Shown: positions 25,901 to 39,471, counted from the first letter of the stretch. The stretch is 64,000 nt of DNA from Lepisosteus oculatus (GCF_040954835.1 NC_090698.1:43560157-43624156); one strand, 5' to 3'. Translations and numbers: made by a program. The notes: a model not told the origin generated them from the sequence alone.

Positions 25901-28900
25901 TAATATAAAATCATAGCTCACTTCTTTACAATTTTCATGAATGTTTGAGATCTGCTTTTCAGAAGTAAGTCTTATTTACTTGGTAGGGTATTGAAGGAGG
26001 ACAAAGCTCTTCCTGTTAAACATAAGAGGCTGAGTGAAATTAAAAACTCTTTAGTCTTTCTGTTGTGAAAACAAACAGCAAACTTTCAAGTTTCATTTTT
26101 TCATCTAATACCCTTTCTTTGTTTAGATCGTATCTGCAAATATTGCAAAAAAAAAAGGTTAGAGCGCTAGCAGGTTAAGTTTTTGACTTGTTCTTACAAG
26201 CCAACAGCTAGTGCTCTATGTAATGAAAGACGAAGCCGTGTGACAGATGAATTTTGTTGTGAGTTGTTATTTTCTCTGTGCTCCCAGGCTCAAACTCTCA
26301 CAGTGTGGCGTCAAGCTGACAAGCATCACATACCGCGGATCTGCTTTCTCAACAAAATGGACAAGCCTGGAGCCAGGTAAAAAAATCCTCAGAGGCAAGA
26401 AAATCACCTTCTGGAGTGGCTAGTTCCTTTATTCTCTGGAGGTAAAATGTCCACTTAATAGCAGTCCATTGAGACGAGCAGTTTGCCTAGCTGGAGAATG
26501 ATGCCACCGTCATATCAGCAAAGTGTTAATAAAAGCTATTTCATTTCCCCATAGTAGTTCTTGATTTCATTACCCCTTTATTACATTTGTGCTACAATTT
26601 TGCAAGTTTTTAATCTGAAGCCTTGAAGTGTGATTCAGACTTTCTTTAAAATTTGCTAAATGGAAAATTTAGTATTTGCTGTTTATAAAGGCTGGTGTAG
26701 TTGTCTTTGCCATTAGTCCTTTACCTAGTATTCACTGAATAATCTTGCCACCTCTAGTAAGAAAGTATTATACACTCTTTCCACGCGATTTGCAATTTGG
26801 CTTACTCACAATGTTGATTGGCAAGCCTGGCTTGAGAGGTGTTCTCAAAGCTTCTAGAACATTCCCAGATCCCTGAAGATTCTCAGACTGTCTCCAAGGC
26901 TGAATTCAAAATTGAATTGCCGGCATTTTCCTTTGCTGCCTTCTTCTACACAGCTTCTTGAAATTTACTGCGATCTATTTTCGTTGTATGAAGACAATTC
27001 AGGAATGTATCTCTTGTGAACTTATTACACTGTACTTATTCATATTTTCTGTTGCGTCAATATTAGTGTTAAATTGTAAAATGTTAAACTTTTAATTTAA
27101 AGTTTACTTTAAATTTAATTTTAAATTTATTTAAATTACTAAACCTATTTTTCAGTTTTTCCTATTCAGTTGAGAGCATCAAGAAGAAACTGAAGGCAAA
27201 TCCAATGCCTTTACAGGTAATATTGGAAAAGTCTTAAGACATCAGAACTGTAAGTTTAGTAAAGTACAAATGTAAAATTCCAAAATGTTTTTATTTTCTG
27301 GAGAGACGCTGGTACCTTTTCCATCCTGTGTGTTTCATCCTGTTTTTATTCCTTATTGTAAATTGTGGTATATACTGTAGTTACAGACAGATCATGAGTA
27401 GAAAAGTAATAATAATTGAAATGAATTAAAGGAATATGACATCTTTCTCAAAATAAATATCTGCTAAAGAAGATTAAACTTTCTTGTTTGCTATCTGTGT
27501 AACTTTGATAGCTCCCTGATGTTATGTCTTCTTTTTGCATCACAGCTGCCTATTGGAAGTGGTAAATGTTTCACAGGGTTGGTTGATTTGGTTACCAATG
27601 AAAGACTGATGTGGCACACAAACTCTCGAACAGACGACGGACGAGCGTTTAAGAGTAGACCCATCAGCTCCACAGATGATCCTGAACTACATAAAGAAGT
27701 CAAAGAAGCAAGAAGTGCCCTTATAGAACAAGTAAAGTTTTAAAGTAAATGCATCATGCACAGTATACCATCCTTCTTGTTGAACTTGTTTCAAATGTGT
27801 AATTAGCCACAAACACAACAGATAAAATTAATTAGGCATACAGTAGTATTGTACTGTAATGCACTGATATTGATTATTTTTTGTGCTTAGCCTTAACCTA
27901 AAAGTACCTAAGTCTTCTGTTGTTTAATATATGATATTTTATCACCTAAATCCTCTCTAGTTACAGTATATAGATTTATAATAAATTCCATCTGTACCAA
28001 AACCTTAGTATTTCACAGGTTGAAAACATTTTAAAAACAAAGTTAATGGTGAGTTCCCATTAAAGATGACAGTGATCCATAGGACGAGCCTCTGGATTCA
28101 ATGCTCAGCTCGACTTAATGCTGCAGTAACCAGGATTAATTCTGGCTGTTGTGCTCTTGTATGGACTTTATCTTTTTTTTTTACCTTGGTTCCCAATACT
28201 ACTTATTTTTCATTTTATTATTAGATGATACAAGTAGACAGAAGTTTAAAATCATATATTTTAAGCAAAATCACTGGTAAAATCATTTAAATTCTATGCT
28301 TATGAATAAGAGCAAAGATTTCTGTGAGCTATTGAAAAGCCAGAAATATGTGTATGCACACGTGTACAGCTCTGTCAGAAGTTAGGGAAACTAGATTCAA
28401 GGTTAGAAGGTCTTTTTCTATAAAACTTAATTTTCATTTTTCACTTAAGAAATAATAAACACAAAACAGATAGACTTAAAGGAGTCCATTGTATACCTTG
28501 TATTTTTCTTTTTATTTAGTTGATTTACATCTGAATATCTTGTAGCGTGATTTGTACCTGTTAAAGGTACTCACAAACTCGCAGGTTGATTTCTTTGACC
28601 TTGGGTTTGAGCCTGTTACTATCAGACTGTGACCAGGACTTCCCAGGCAGTGGAGTATAGTTGGGGGGGTAAAGTGGGATTATTCAGCCAGGACTCTGAG
28701 AGAAAAATAACATTCAGAACAATTGATAAATAAACAACTTTAAATGTCACAGACATGCCTGATCAGGATATAATGTTTTTTTTTTTACACAATAAAATGT
28801 ACATTAACTATAAGGATTTCTTTCTTATCACCTTTGAAACTGCTTGTATTTAAAGCTGAACAATCTCAATCTACTGTAGGTAGGTATACTCAGATAGCAG

Positions 28901-31900
28901 ATACATTTGTGAATAACCGGGGGGTTTTGCTAACTAGCTTTCTTGCTCATATGTTCAAAAACTCTTTTAAAATCTTCATCTTAAATTGATTTCAAACTTT
29001 GATGATGAATAACCAAAGCTTTTTCAATATTGCATCTGTGAAGTTGCTAAGATAGTTTTGTATGATTGCAGTGGGTCATAAATCATTTTCTGAAATGTGG
29101 CCCACCACACAAACTGTTTCCATTCAAAAACCATCTGGTCAGTTAACTCCATACTTAGTATGTGTTAGTGGTGATATTAATAAAATATAAATTCAGATTC
29201 CTTTTTAAATCAAGCAAACTAACAGCCATTTCTTAAAAACATCAGACTACTACTGTTATAAGAACTGCTCCATGGATTGCCTCAAAACTTGTTTTGGTTT
29301 CATTACACTAAAATATTTGCTTCAGAAATGTATTAGACATTATGTAGAAACATATTTAAGTCCACAGCGGGTCTCATCAAAAGCTGTTTGGCTAATTAAC
29401 TTATTTGGTCCATTCTGAGTTCCGCTTTGATTAGTCTCAGTTCTCTCATACTGTAAGTGGGGACTTATGTTTGTCAAAACTACCCTTTTCTACTTTTATT
29501 TTATTGGTAATAATACCAACTTTTGTAGTAAAAATAAGGTTTTTCTTTGTGACTGCATTTGCACTGTTCATTAGGTTAAGAGCTGTGATAACTACCTAGA
29601 CCTAGTTTCAAATTATCTGTCAGACCCAGTCATTGAGTAAAGGGTAACAGAAATGTAATTCTAACTTCTGATTGATATTTGCAGGTTGCTGATCTGGATG
29701 ATGAATTTGCTGAACTAGTGTTAGGAGACTTCAGTGACAATTTGGACTTGATGCCTCTCGAGAAAGTAAGACGTCACAGTTGAAGTTGTCTAACTAGTAA
29801 TGGGCTAGATCACCTTTCTGTTGACTCTGTTGTTTGTCCAGGATCTAGTGAAAATACACAAACACTATTATATTACAATCTTGTAGAACCATAAACAAAA
29901 TGACTAGACAATCTGAGATGTCAGGTAAATCTCTTACCAGAATTTCCTGTATATCAATATGACTTATTGCACCTTCGTGTCTTGATTAATAATTACAATT
30001 CCCTGCATTTGCACCCGTGTTTGCATGGGTTTCCTCCAGGCATTCCGGTTTCGTCCCGCAGTCCAAAGACATACTGGTAGGTTAGTTGTCTTCTGGGAGA
30101 ATTGGCCCTGGTGTGAGTGTGTGTGTCTGCGTGTGCCCTGCGATGGACTGGTGTCCTGTCCAGGGTGTACCGTGACCCCCCGTGACCGTGAACTGGATGA
30201 AGAGGTCAGAAAACGGATGGATAGATGGATAGATAGATGGATTTCCTTATTGCGGGGTTAGGGGAGAATGTAATAGAAAGCTCGATGTGTGTGGAAAATA
30301 TGCTCATCAGCAGTGTCCCGTCTTAAGCTGCAGGCTGCGATTCGCCGGGTGACTCTGGCTCGGAGCGCTGTTCCTGTGCTGTGCGGAAGTGCCCTGAAGA
30401 ACAAGGGAGTGCAGCCGTTACTGGACGCCATCAACACATACCTGCCTGCGCCCAATGAAAGACACCATGACCTCCTGTGAGTACGGTGCTAATGACTTCA
30501 GTGTCTCTTTTGAGACATTTAAATTAGGGTGACCATATTTTGGTTTTCAAAAAAAGAGGACAGGGATGGTAATCGACACTTGACACATGCCTCCAATGTA
30601 ATGAATCTTTATTACTTTTTCTAATAAAAAATCAATTTAAACTCTCTAGTTATTTTTAATCTTCTTACTTAACTTTTAAAAAGTTGCAGGGCTGCTATTT
30701 CTCTTTCATATTGGCAAATAAGGAAAAAACTAAACTATAGCCCTATTTTAAACTTGATTTTTTTTTCTCCATTTTAACACATCAAAAGTCTTAACATCTG
30801 AGGGAAAAATTAAGACATCATAACTTAGGAAAAGTCCTCATTGGTTGCAAAAATGATCAATTCTAATGAAACATTTTGAAATATAATGAAATAAGTTAAA
30901 CATTGCTATTTCTCATGGCCATAAAAACAACCACACACACAAAAACCCTTTCTGAGCTACACTGCTTGTAAGTTCAAAACATCTACTGGTAATACATGGA
31001 ATGAACGAAAATATGTAGGCCTATGTTTGTTTCACAGTCTGAGTAATGAGCAAAACAAAATCCCGGACAATTTTTGGAATTTTATAAATCCTGTTCAGAC
31101 CGATATTTTTGGTCTCAAAAAAAGGACATGTCCGGGGAAAAGAGGATGTCTGGTCACCCTAATTTAAACACTTTCTTTAGTTTCTGTCTATAAACTATAT
31201 TTATCTGTTCATTTAAAATTCTGTTGATCTTTTCCGCTTCAATCAAAGGATTTATCCTCTCACTGTGATTTTACCTTCCAATAACAGTTGTAATTATTGC
31301 TGTGTCATGCAGGTGTTTTTGCCGGTTTGTTTTGGGTTTACTTTCCGATCAAAAGGGAGAAGGAATCTCAGACCTGCTTACCTTTGAATTATGGAAAACA
31401 GTAGATAAAGTCACAGAAACAGAAATAGCACTGCTTGTAAAACATAGTTGTTTTAAATAGAAAACACTTTTACACTTCTGTGTTTATATTTTTCTCTGTT
31501 GAACAAAAATATTTAATCCTTATGTAAAGTGTAGCACATAATGTAAAATGAATATATAAAATAATAACACCTGCTTTCACTTTATTTAGGAGCTGCTATA
31601 AGGATGATCTGTGTGCCCTTGCTTTTAAAGTTCTCCATGATAAACAGCGTGGACCTCTAGTGTTTGTCCGCATCTATGCAGGAACCATGAAGCCCCAGTC
31701 TGCTGTCTACAACATGAGTAGAAATACCATGTAGGTATACGGATCTGACTTCAAATGCAGTAGAATCTGATCAAAGACATCATTAATAATGACAGGATTT
31801 TTAATAAAAAGCATAATTTTGTGAAATTGAATAAGCAGTAACGAGTCAGTGTAATGCAAAATGGTTTCAGATTAAATGCACTTAGTTAACTGTGCAGTGG

Positions 31901-34900
31901 GCTGACTGGCCTTCAGAAAATTTGTTTAGCATTAATAGGTTGACTCTCACTGGCCTGTGTTGCCACACAATCTCTTTTTAAAGTTCAGAGTGCCAGCTCC
32001 GATCTGCTTTCTGTCCTAGAGTAAGACCGATTCTTCAGTATTTTTCTACTATTTTGGTACAAAGGATACAAATGTTAGAGTCAGCATTATAAAAATTAAG
32101 TGAAGAAAACAGAATCACTAAGTTTTTCTAGAACCAGCAAAAACCTTCCAAGATTATTAGCTGATAAGAGATTTGATTGTACATTGGAACAAGAAAAGTG
32201 AAATAATAATTCTCCAATAAAGGTTCTGAAACTAGAGGTGTGGTTACCCATTTCAAGACAGAAGAAAATATCTTGAAAAGTCAGAAGTGATTATAATTAC
32301 TTTTGCACTAAAAACTGTTCCTATTTATGTGGAACAGCAGCCATATCACCCTGCAACTCACAACTGGCAACCCACTGAAGCTAAGCAGGTGTGAGCCTGG
32401 GAGACCTCTTGGGAAAAACTAAGGTTGCTGCTGGAAGAGGCGTTAGTGGGGCCAGCAGGGGGCGCTAACTCTGCAGCTCATGTGGGCCCTAATGCCCCAG
32501 TGTAGTGACGGGGACACTATACTGTAAACAGGTAAACAGGATGAGACGTAAAACCGAGGTCCTGACTCTCTGTGGTCATTAAAAATCCCAGGGTGTTTCT
32601 CGAAAAGAGTAGGGGTGTACCCCGGCGTCCTGGCCAAATTTCCCATCGGCCTTCTAACAATCCCCCTCCATAAATTGGCTTCATTACTCTGCTCTCCTCC
32701 CCACTGATAGCTGATTTGTGGTGAGCGTTCTGGCGCACGATGGCTGCCATCGCATCATCCAGGTGGATGCTGCACATTGATGGTGGTGGAGGGGATCCCC
32801 ATTACCTGTAAAGCGCTTTGAGTGGAATGTCCAGAAAAAGTGCTATATAAGTGTAAGCAATTATTATTATTATGTGTAGAATCTATTGAGATGATGTGCT
32901 GTTTAGCCGTACAACACAGTATTTGATATGGAGATCCCTTTTTATTTTCTTTTTATCCTTACAGGAGAATCAAATGTGGATTTTATTTGTTATCTCTTGC
33001 ATCCATCTAGGGAGAGGATGAGTCGGCTCTTGCTTCCATTTGCTGACCAGCATGTTGAGATTCCTTCTCTAACTGCTGGAAATATCGCTCTCACTGTTGG
33101 CCTGAAGCAGGTGAGCCTTCCATATTTCACCACCAAGAGTAGAAGAAACCACATACCCAAATCAAATTGCTCTGTGGCTGGGGTTCTGTAATATCCTTCA
33201 AGCATAAATACAATGCTGTTTTCATAATTCAGGATTAGAAAGAATCAGTATTGATGAATGCATTTCAAACCATAATGAAACATGTAACATTAACGTAATA
33301 TCCTCCATTTTAAATTAAAAAATTGACTACATTTCTAGGCATGGACAGTGCCATATTCTGGGATTTAGAACTGGGCAACCAGACGTCCGATGAGGTGAAT
33401 TACACTGTAACAAGCAGGCTTGTGAATACTTTTAATCCAATAGAAATATTACTCTTGAATTTAAGACTGTTTTGCTGTCAGAAAAGACTTACTTGTTAAC
33501 TCTGCATGCAGATCATGTTGGAACATTTCTGCGGGGAAGTGTCTGCTACACAACCTGTACTCGCACACCTTATTACATTAGCCATTTCAGTGACTAGTGA
33601 GCTGGAAGGGCTGCATCACATTGCAATTCTCGCAATCTCTCAACAACATGGCGACTGTAAAGTACTGACACAAAGTTCACAATTTTGTGCTTAATTCTGA
33701 ATTTAAACCATTTTGCGATTCAATGAATTTGGTTTGTCACCTAGGTTTAGTAACCGGTCTGAGAAATTGGGATTGCAGTTCCCCTTTAAATAATAAAACT
33801 TTTTTGCAGACTGTTACTGGGGACACCATTGTCTCCTCCAAATCTTCTGCAGCAGCTGCCGCCCGCAGAGCTGTCAAAACTCACGGCAAAGAGCAATTTT
33901 CAGGCCGGGAGCAGGAGACCCTCGTTCTGGTGGGAGTAGAGATCCCTGAGCCTGTTTTCTTCTGCACCATTGAGCCCCCTTCAATGGCCAAGCTGCCAGG
34001 TAGATGCTTTTCAGTAGTCAATAGCTTGAAATATTATTTAAAGAGCAAATTTGGTTGCAAACAGTAGGTAAAATACTCAGCAATGATTTTGATTAAATGT
34101 TCTCTCATTAATACAGTTATGTAAAAAGTCTGATTAGGGCATTTTTCCTTTAGTTCCTGAGCGGTCAGGAACGGCAATCTAAATTCAAAACTCAAATATT
34201 GTGTAATAAGATTTTGTGAAAGTGTATTTGTTTCTTTGTCCAGTTTCAATTCTGTTATAGGAGGTTGTTTTTTTCTGCTGTCTTTTTTAAAATTCACTTT
34301 TTAATGTTTGACTGTTCATTGGATCCTAACTTTAAGGTTTGGGTATGTCAGTAATTTACCTAAATTTGAGTAATGTTGCCATAATGAAGTGAGCAGTGTT
34401 TAGATTTAAGGTGCATTCAGACCCAGCTAAAAGCCTCTTCTTTGTTTCGGCTATTCTGGAAGACTTGGAGCATGCCCTGACTTGCCTGCAAAGGGAAGAC
34501 CCCAGCCTGAAAGTCAAGACAGATCCTGACTCAGGACAGGTGATAATAATTAATTGCCAGTTATTTTTGTTTTTTATATAAAAAGAGTAAAGATAATGTG
34601 CACACCTTCCTTTGATACATATACTGTGGAGTTGTCTTTCTACAGCTGAGTTAAATCTGAGTTAAATTATTGATGTACATGTTCGATGATAAAACATAAG
34701 CATCTAACAAGCCAGCTTTATGTTCCACTCAAGGAAACCCAGTCACGGTTGGCAATTTATAAGATAAGATAGATAAGATAAAATCACTGTATTGGCCATA
34801 TACAATTTCTTGTATTCGGAATCTGTCTTTTTGCATACCCTACCTTGCTCTCCAGGAGACACAGACTGGGAGGGAAGCTTGCGGTTAGAGCACACGGTCA

Positions 34901-37813
34901 GCCATTTATACGGCACCCCTGGAGCAGTTGGGGTTAAGGGTCTTACTCAGGGGCCCAAGTAGTAGCTGGAGTAGGATTCCTCTGAAGGCCATGGGATTCA
35001 AAACACAGCTGCAGATCCTTAGGCACAGAGCCACTGCACCATATTGGGTGTACTCCAGTCTTGTATCATGTGTAATTGGATGTGCAGAAGGATTCATTTA
35101 TTATCTGTATGAGCCTATGTGGGGTTAAGATCCAGTTATGACCATAAGTGAAAAGTGATGGGAGTTCTTGCCTTGTTATTTAGTAAACATAAACTGATTT
35201 TAGATCATAGTCTTTTGATGTTGTTAAGGAAGGGCTAAGGCATTAGCAAGCAAGGCATTAGCAGGACACAAGTGCCCTGCAGACTCCAAAGTGATGTGTT
35301 ACAACACAGGTTCTAGCACCTTGGTACAGCTTACTGTTGTAATTTAGCGCCTTAGTGATTTCTACTGTTTTGTCAAATTAATTTGCCTTATTCTTTCAAA
35401 GACTGTACTGTGTGGAATGGGGGAGCTACACATTGAGATCATTCATGATCGAATAAGAAGAGAATATGGCATTGAGACTCACCTTGGACCTCTACAGGTG
35501 GCCTACAGGGAAACCATCTTGCAGTCGGTTTCCACCACAGGTAACACATTCACACTTAGGCACAATATGCCAGTAAAATATTCAGTATGCCAGTAAAAGT
35601 TGTTCTCCTCTGTCAGACACACTGGACAGGAGCGTTGGAGACAAGAGACACCTGGTGACAGTTGAGCTGGGAGTGAGCCCCTGCGCAGAGGGTAGCTCCA
35701 CTTCTGCCCCTGCCATCAGCTTTGAGGACAGTGTGGAAGAGCAGCTTCCTTTGGATGTGAAAGAGGCAGTGGAGAATGGAATACAAAGTGCTTATCTCCA
35801 AGGTAACGGGGCTCTTAAATGGACTTGGGCTGTCAGTGACAGGAAGTTTTCTGTGGTTATTAAAGCACCATTATTTGGGTCAGTTTCAGATTCTGATACC
35901 ATGAATAGCTTCCTATACAGAGGATGTGTACTATTGTATGACAAAATGTCCAAAAAAAGTTTATCCCATTTGATATTGTGATAATAAAGTCATGTATGTG
36001 AAGACTCACCTTGAAGCATTATTTTTAAGCACTGCAGTTTGCATAAACTCTGGTTGTTTACATGTCTTTTGTTTTGAACAACTTTTCATTTAACTTCTTA
36101 AGAGTCAGTAGTGGAGATCAAGTTCTGGTGCTACGGTGTCAATTTTTACTGACGTGTTTGAAATAGTGATGTATATTCTGTACATTTTATAAGTCCTTTA
36201 AAATTATACTTTCATATGTTATGCTGTCTAATTAACTAAGGTAAGGAGTATTTATGGCATTTAATATTTATGGTGTATACACAGCTGAAGAGAGGTTTTG
36301 AACTACTCCACCTGAATTAGGTAGTGTTAAATAATGACATAGATGTGTAGGTGTACTGTCAAAAAAGCTTCTAAAAAGCTGCAGTTTTACATGTTTGTCC
36401 ATGTGCTTTCTACATATGCAGCCATTTCCTGATTCTCCAATGCCATTCAATGTAATTCCAGGTCCACTGCTGGGGTTCCCGGTGCAGGATGTGGTCACTA
36501 CAGTTTACTCTGTCAGCATACAGCCTGGGACATCAATGGCCATGGTCTCAGCCTGTGTGTCTCGCTGTATGCACAAGGTAACATTTACTCAGAAAGGAAA
36601 GATGAAGACTAGGATAATCATGCAGTGCAATACAATTTTTTCAACCTTTGAAATCCGCAGAGGCCCAAACCTGAAAGCTTAAAAAACAAGGATGTGAGCT
36701 GTTGACTAAGTGCACTGGGAGCAAGCGCTCATGATGGAAGACTGATTTCTAGAAAGTAGTCCCCAAAATGAATAAACCAATGAAAGAAAATATATGTAGA
36801 AAGAAAAGTCATTGCTTATTGCAAGACAGAAGTTAAAGATGCAATTGTTAAATGTTCTGAGTAGCCCAGGGCACAATACATAGTGGTTAGAAGAAGTGTT
36901 GTGCTGTTTTTTATCATGTGATCAGGTTCTTATAGTGCAGCCTGTTTCTGCTCTGTTACCCAAAGGCTCTTAAGCAGGCTGGAGGACAGGTGCTGGAGCC
37001 ATTGATGAGTCTTGAGATAACAGCCAATGAGGAGCACCTGGGTGCTGTGCTGGGAGACCTGGCGCAGAGGCGTGGCTGTATTCATGAGATCCAGAGTCGA
37101 CTGGACAACAAAGTGGTGATGGCTTCTGTACCTCTGGCCGAAATGATGGTACATACTGCATCACTGACTCAGATATCTACCAGGCTCTTGGATTTCTATA
37201 TGTGCCTGTTTTATTCCACATTTCTACCATGCAATCATCATTGAAAGTGTCATAAAGCACGCTTCGTTTTTATGTACCAGTTCTTTAATATTTAAACAAT
37301 CTATTTGATGCTGCTTTAACATATTGTTAAACCAATATGCCAACAACAAAATCAGTTTGGTTTCTTCCAGTTTTATTTAAAAATACAACTCAAATAAATA
37401 TCAAATGATATGTTAACTAATGTTTACTCCTGCATTCAGTCTTAATCTATTCAAATTTATTGATTAATAGACTGGCCAAAAGACAGGGGTTTTGTGAGAG
37501 AGTAAAGGTTTATTGTTTGTATAGAACATTTTATAAGTTTGTCTGTCCTTCAGGTTTCATTACTATATGGGTTTTGTTGTTTAAAAACATTTAAAACAAA
37601 ATATTCATCAGGAAACAATGGAGTGTGATGGGAGTGAGCATTTCTTTACAAAAATGACTTTTCTTTTGTTCATCTTTCTCACAGGGTTACTCCACCGTCC
37701 TTCGCTCTTTGACATCTGGCACTGCCACCTTCACACTGGAACTGTCCAGCTACGAAGCCATGACTGCCCATGATCAGAACACCCTTCTCAGCCGAATGAC
37801 AGGAGTGGCATGA
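22926..37813 (+). CDS. gfm2: GFM2, mitochondrial ribosome-releasing factor 2 (EF-G2mt), 20 coding exons
   Basis: Exons: 22926-22976, 23087-23168, 23491-23536, 24007-24104, 24728-24853, 25627-25715, 26288-26376, 27156-27216, 27546-27731, 29685-29765, 30328-30476, 31590-31730, 33011-33110, 33810-33999, 34463-34539, 35402-35540, 35617-35802, 36462-36577, 36966-37148 and 37685-37813 (TGA). The sum is 2319 nt, 772 aa; human GFM2 is 779 aa. The N terminus is basic and fits a mitochondrial presequence. All GTPase motifs are intact: G1 AHIDAGKT at 68-75, G2 RGIT at 110-113, G3 DTPG at 132-135, G4 NKMD at 186-189 and G5 GSALKN at 323-328. Later EF-G domains show [46 protein letters not shown] and [16 protein letters not shown]. 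The family splits post-termination mitoribosomes together with the mitochondrial recycling factor. The exon ending at 23168 uses a GC donor. The start at 22926 is the first ATG of its exon (exon start about 22894); the Kozak context is weak. Confidence 0.96.
30012..30243 (+). repeat. GATGGAT-tailed dispersed repeat in a GFM2 intron
   Basis: It has 'gtttgcatgggtttcctcca', 'cagtccaaagacatactggt', 'gccctgcgatggactggtgt' and 'cctgtccagggtgtacc', and ends in 'gatggatagatggatagata'. This is the best preserved copy in the window of the family also found at 7525-7772. Confidence 0.8.
30525..31161. mobile_element. hAT-type non-autonomous DNA transposon (MITE), 637 bp
   Basis: The left end TAGGGTGACCA is the inverse of the right end TGGTCACCCTA. 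Internal to it, the 'aaaaaaagaggaca' tract on the left parallels 'aaaaaaaggacatgtccggg' near the right end. The element is flanked by an 8-bp direct repeat, ATTTAAAT at 30517-30524 and ATTTAAAC at 31162-31169 (7 of 8 match), as expected of hAT insertions. There is no transposase frame inside. It lies in the GFM2 intron after exon 30328-30476. Confidence 0.88.
32338..32872 (+). repeat. 5S-rRNA-derived SINE (SINE3-like), full length, copy C
   Basis: It begins 'cagccatatcaccctgcaac', then 'ctgaagctaagcaggtgtga', 'gcctgggagacctcttggga' (5S-like, with a short deletion between CCTGG and GAGACC). The body has 'gttagtggggccagcagggg', 'ccagtgtagtgacggggaca', 'ctgactctctgtggtcatta' and 'tccaggtggatgctgcacat'. 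The tail reads 'aaagtgctatataagtgtaa' followed by (ATT)n. It lies in the GFM2 intron between exons 31590-31730 and 33011-33110. Confidence 0.9.
34759..35045. repeat. Dispersed interspersed repeat, copy 2
   Basis: It opens with 'gataagatagataagataaa', then 'atacaatttcttgtattcgg', 'taccttgctctccaggagac' and 'cacccctggagcagttgggg'. It is longer than the copy at 2334-2550 and in the same orientation. It lies in the GFM2 intron between exons 34463-34539 and 35402-35540. Confidence 0.75.
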
Positions 37814-38035
37814 AGCCTTCAGCCAAACATGTTTGAACCAAGGAGTACAAGAAACTGTTTCACTCTTGAAAGCACCAGGCTCATACAAAATACAAAATGG
37901 GCTTTGTCTTTTAAGAAGGGGTTGAACAGACCTGCATTTCCTTTCATGTGTTGTCATCCATTTTGCTACATGATTTAACTTTGGAAACACACTAAATTGA
38001 CTTAAAACTTTGGAATTTCCTGCTAAAATCCTCTT

Positions 38036-38041
38036 AATAAA
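38036..38041 (+). terminator. Candidate GFM2 polyadenylation signal
   Basis: An AATAAA lies about 220 nt after the stop codon at 37811-37813. A second AATAAA is at 38159-38164. Either would give a short 3' UTR. Confidence 0.6.
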
Positions 38042-38492
38042 TTATGTGCAAAACCTCTGACTGACAGAGTAGGATAGGTTATTGTTATAGATAAATTAAG
38101 ATGTACTGAACAAAGTAACATTTTACACACTTGCACGGATTATCTTTTTATACAAGTCAATAAAAGTTTAAAATGCACAAGCATTGCAAAAGTTAGCGCC
38201 TTTTTCTTTCAGTCTTATTTCCACCGTGGAGTCTTAGATCATGGTTGAACTGAGTTTAATGGGACATATTTTAACATGGAGTGTTGCTAGGGCTGCAAAC
38301 ATCAGTACCTCTTCCAACAGGAGACACTTTTATGTTCAAATGCGGAACTTTGTGGGTCACAAGGGTCAGCTTGCAACAGTTCTCGCCTCAAAAGCTGAGG
38401 AGTCCTCACGCGTCATTCTGTTGCGGTGGGAGACATGAGTGAGCACAGTGTCGTGTGTTGATGAGAAGTTGCTCAAACCTAACATTTCCGAA

Positions 38493-39020
38493 GTGGTGGA
38501 ATGGGCAGTACGGGAATAAATACGATGGTGGAGCGTTGATAGTGCTACGCCGAAATAACAGATTTGCAACTTTTTTTTAGTCAAGAAGCAATACAAAAAA
38601 GAAAAAATCTCCCACTCCTCCTCACTGAAACATTCATCGCAGTGGCAGCTCCTCCACCTTCTTCGTCCCAAAACGCGACTCTTAACTTCACAAAAAAGAT
38701 GAACGAGGTTGTATCTTGTAATTGTAATTGCATTTTCCAAATTCCCAGTTTGCAGATTTATTTTAATTTGTATTAATAATGTATAATCTTCATTTCAAAA
38801 ATATTTTTTTCACCCGAGTATTTGTTTTCAATTAACCTGAACGTCATTTTCACAGATCGGGTCTCATGTACTGTAGGTCACGTGCTCAATCTGTAAAGTG
38901 CCACACAGCAATCAGCGTGTTATCTCTGAACTCACAATTGCATTATTAAGAAGAGAGTGACACATTGCTCAAGGGGTTAAAATGATTGTAGTTTCTCATA
39001 TGTTATTACTTTAGCTAATG
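38493..39020 (+). repeat. Direct duplication, copy 1 (about 0.53 kb)
   Basis: It is near-identical in order to 39472-39985: 'ggcagtacgggaataa', 'acgatggtggagc', 'aaataacagatttgca', 'tctcccactcctcctcactg', 'catttgttttcaatyaacct' style phrases, 'cacacagcaatcagcg' and 'ttattactttagctaatg'. No coding capacity is recognised. The two copies may be LTRs of a very short element or a local duplication. Confidence 0.85.
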
Positions 39021-39471
39021 CTCTACGCCAGGGCATATGTAAAAAAAAACTTGTACGCCCGGTAGTAATGGTCAAGAGATTGGCAAGCTATTGCAGCAAA
39101 ACCTTCCCGGATTAGGAATACCGCAGCAAAGCAGAAAGGTACCTAAAGATTTTAGGAGTAGTAACAGTAACCTTTAAGAGAAGTTGCTTTCACTGAGACT
39201 TTATCTGGGATAACATTAGTGTTTCACTATAGTTCTACTAGTTAAAAATAGTCTGGTATACGTTTTTAAAAGTTATTTGATATGAAATGTGTGCCCAAAA
39301 GGGAAATGTGTCTGAATTGCCCGACAAGCAGCAGTTCAAAATAACCTGTTTTAACTTTCAAACTCTTGCCATGGGCTTTAAAATCACAGGCATGTTAACA
39401 AATAAAGCCAAAATGTATTAGTTGTTTCTTTTAGGCCACGTAAGCATTAACTTACATTGATTACACTAAGG

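Noticed and set aside
32517..32777. 86-codon minus-strand frame
   Set aside because: It lies inside 5S-derived SINE copy C and repeats in the other copies; not a gene.
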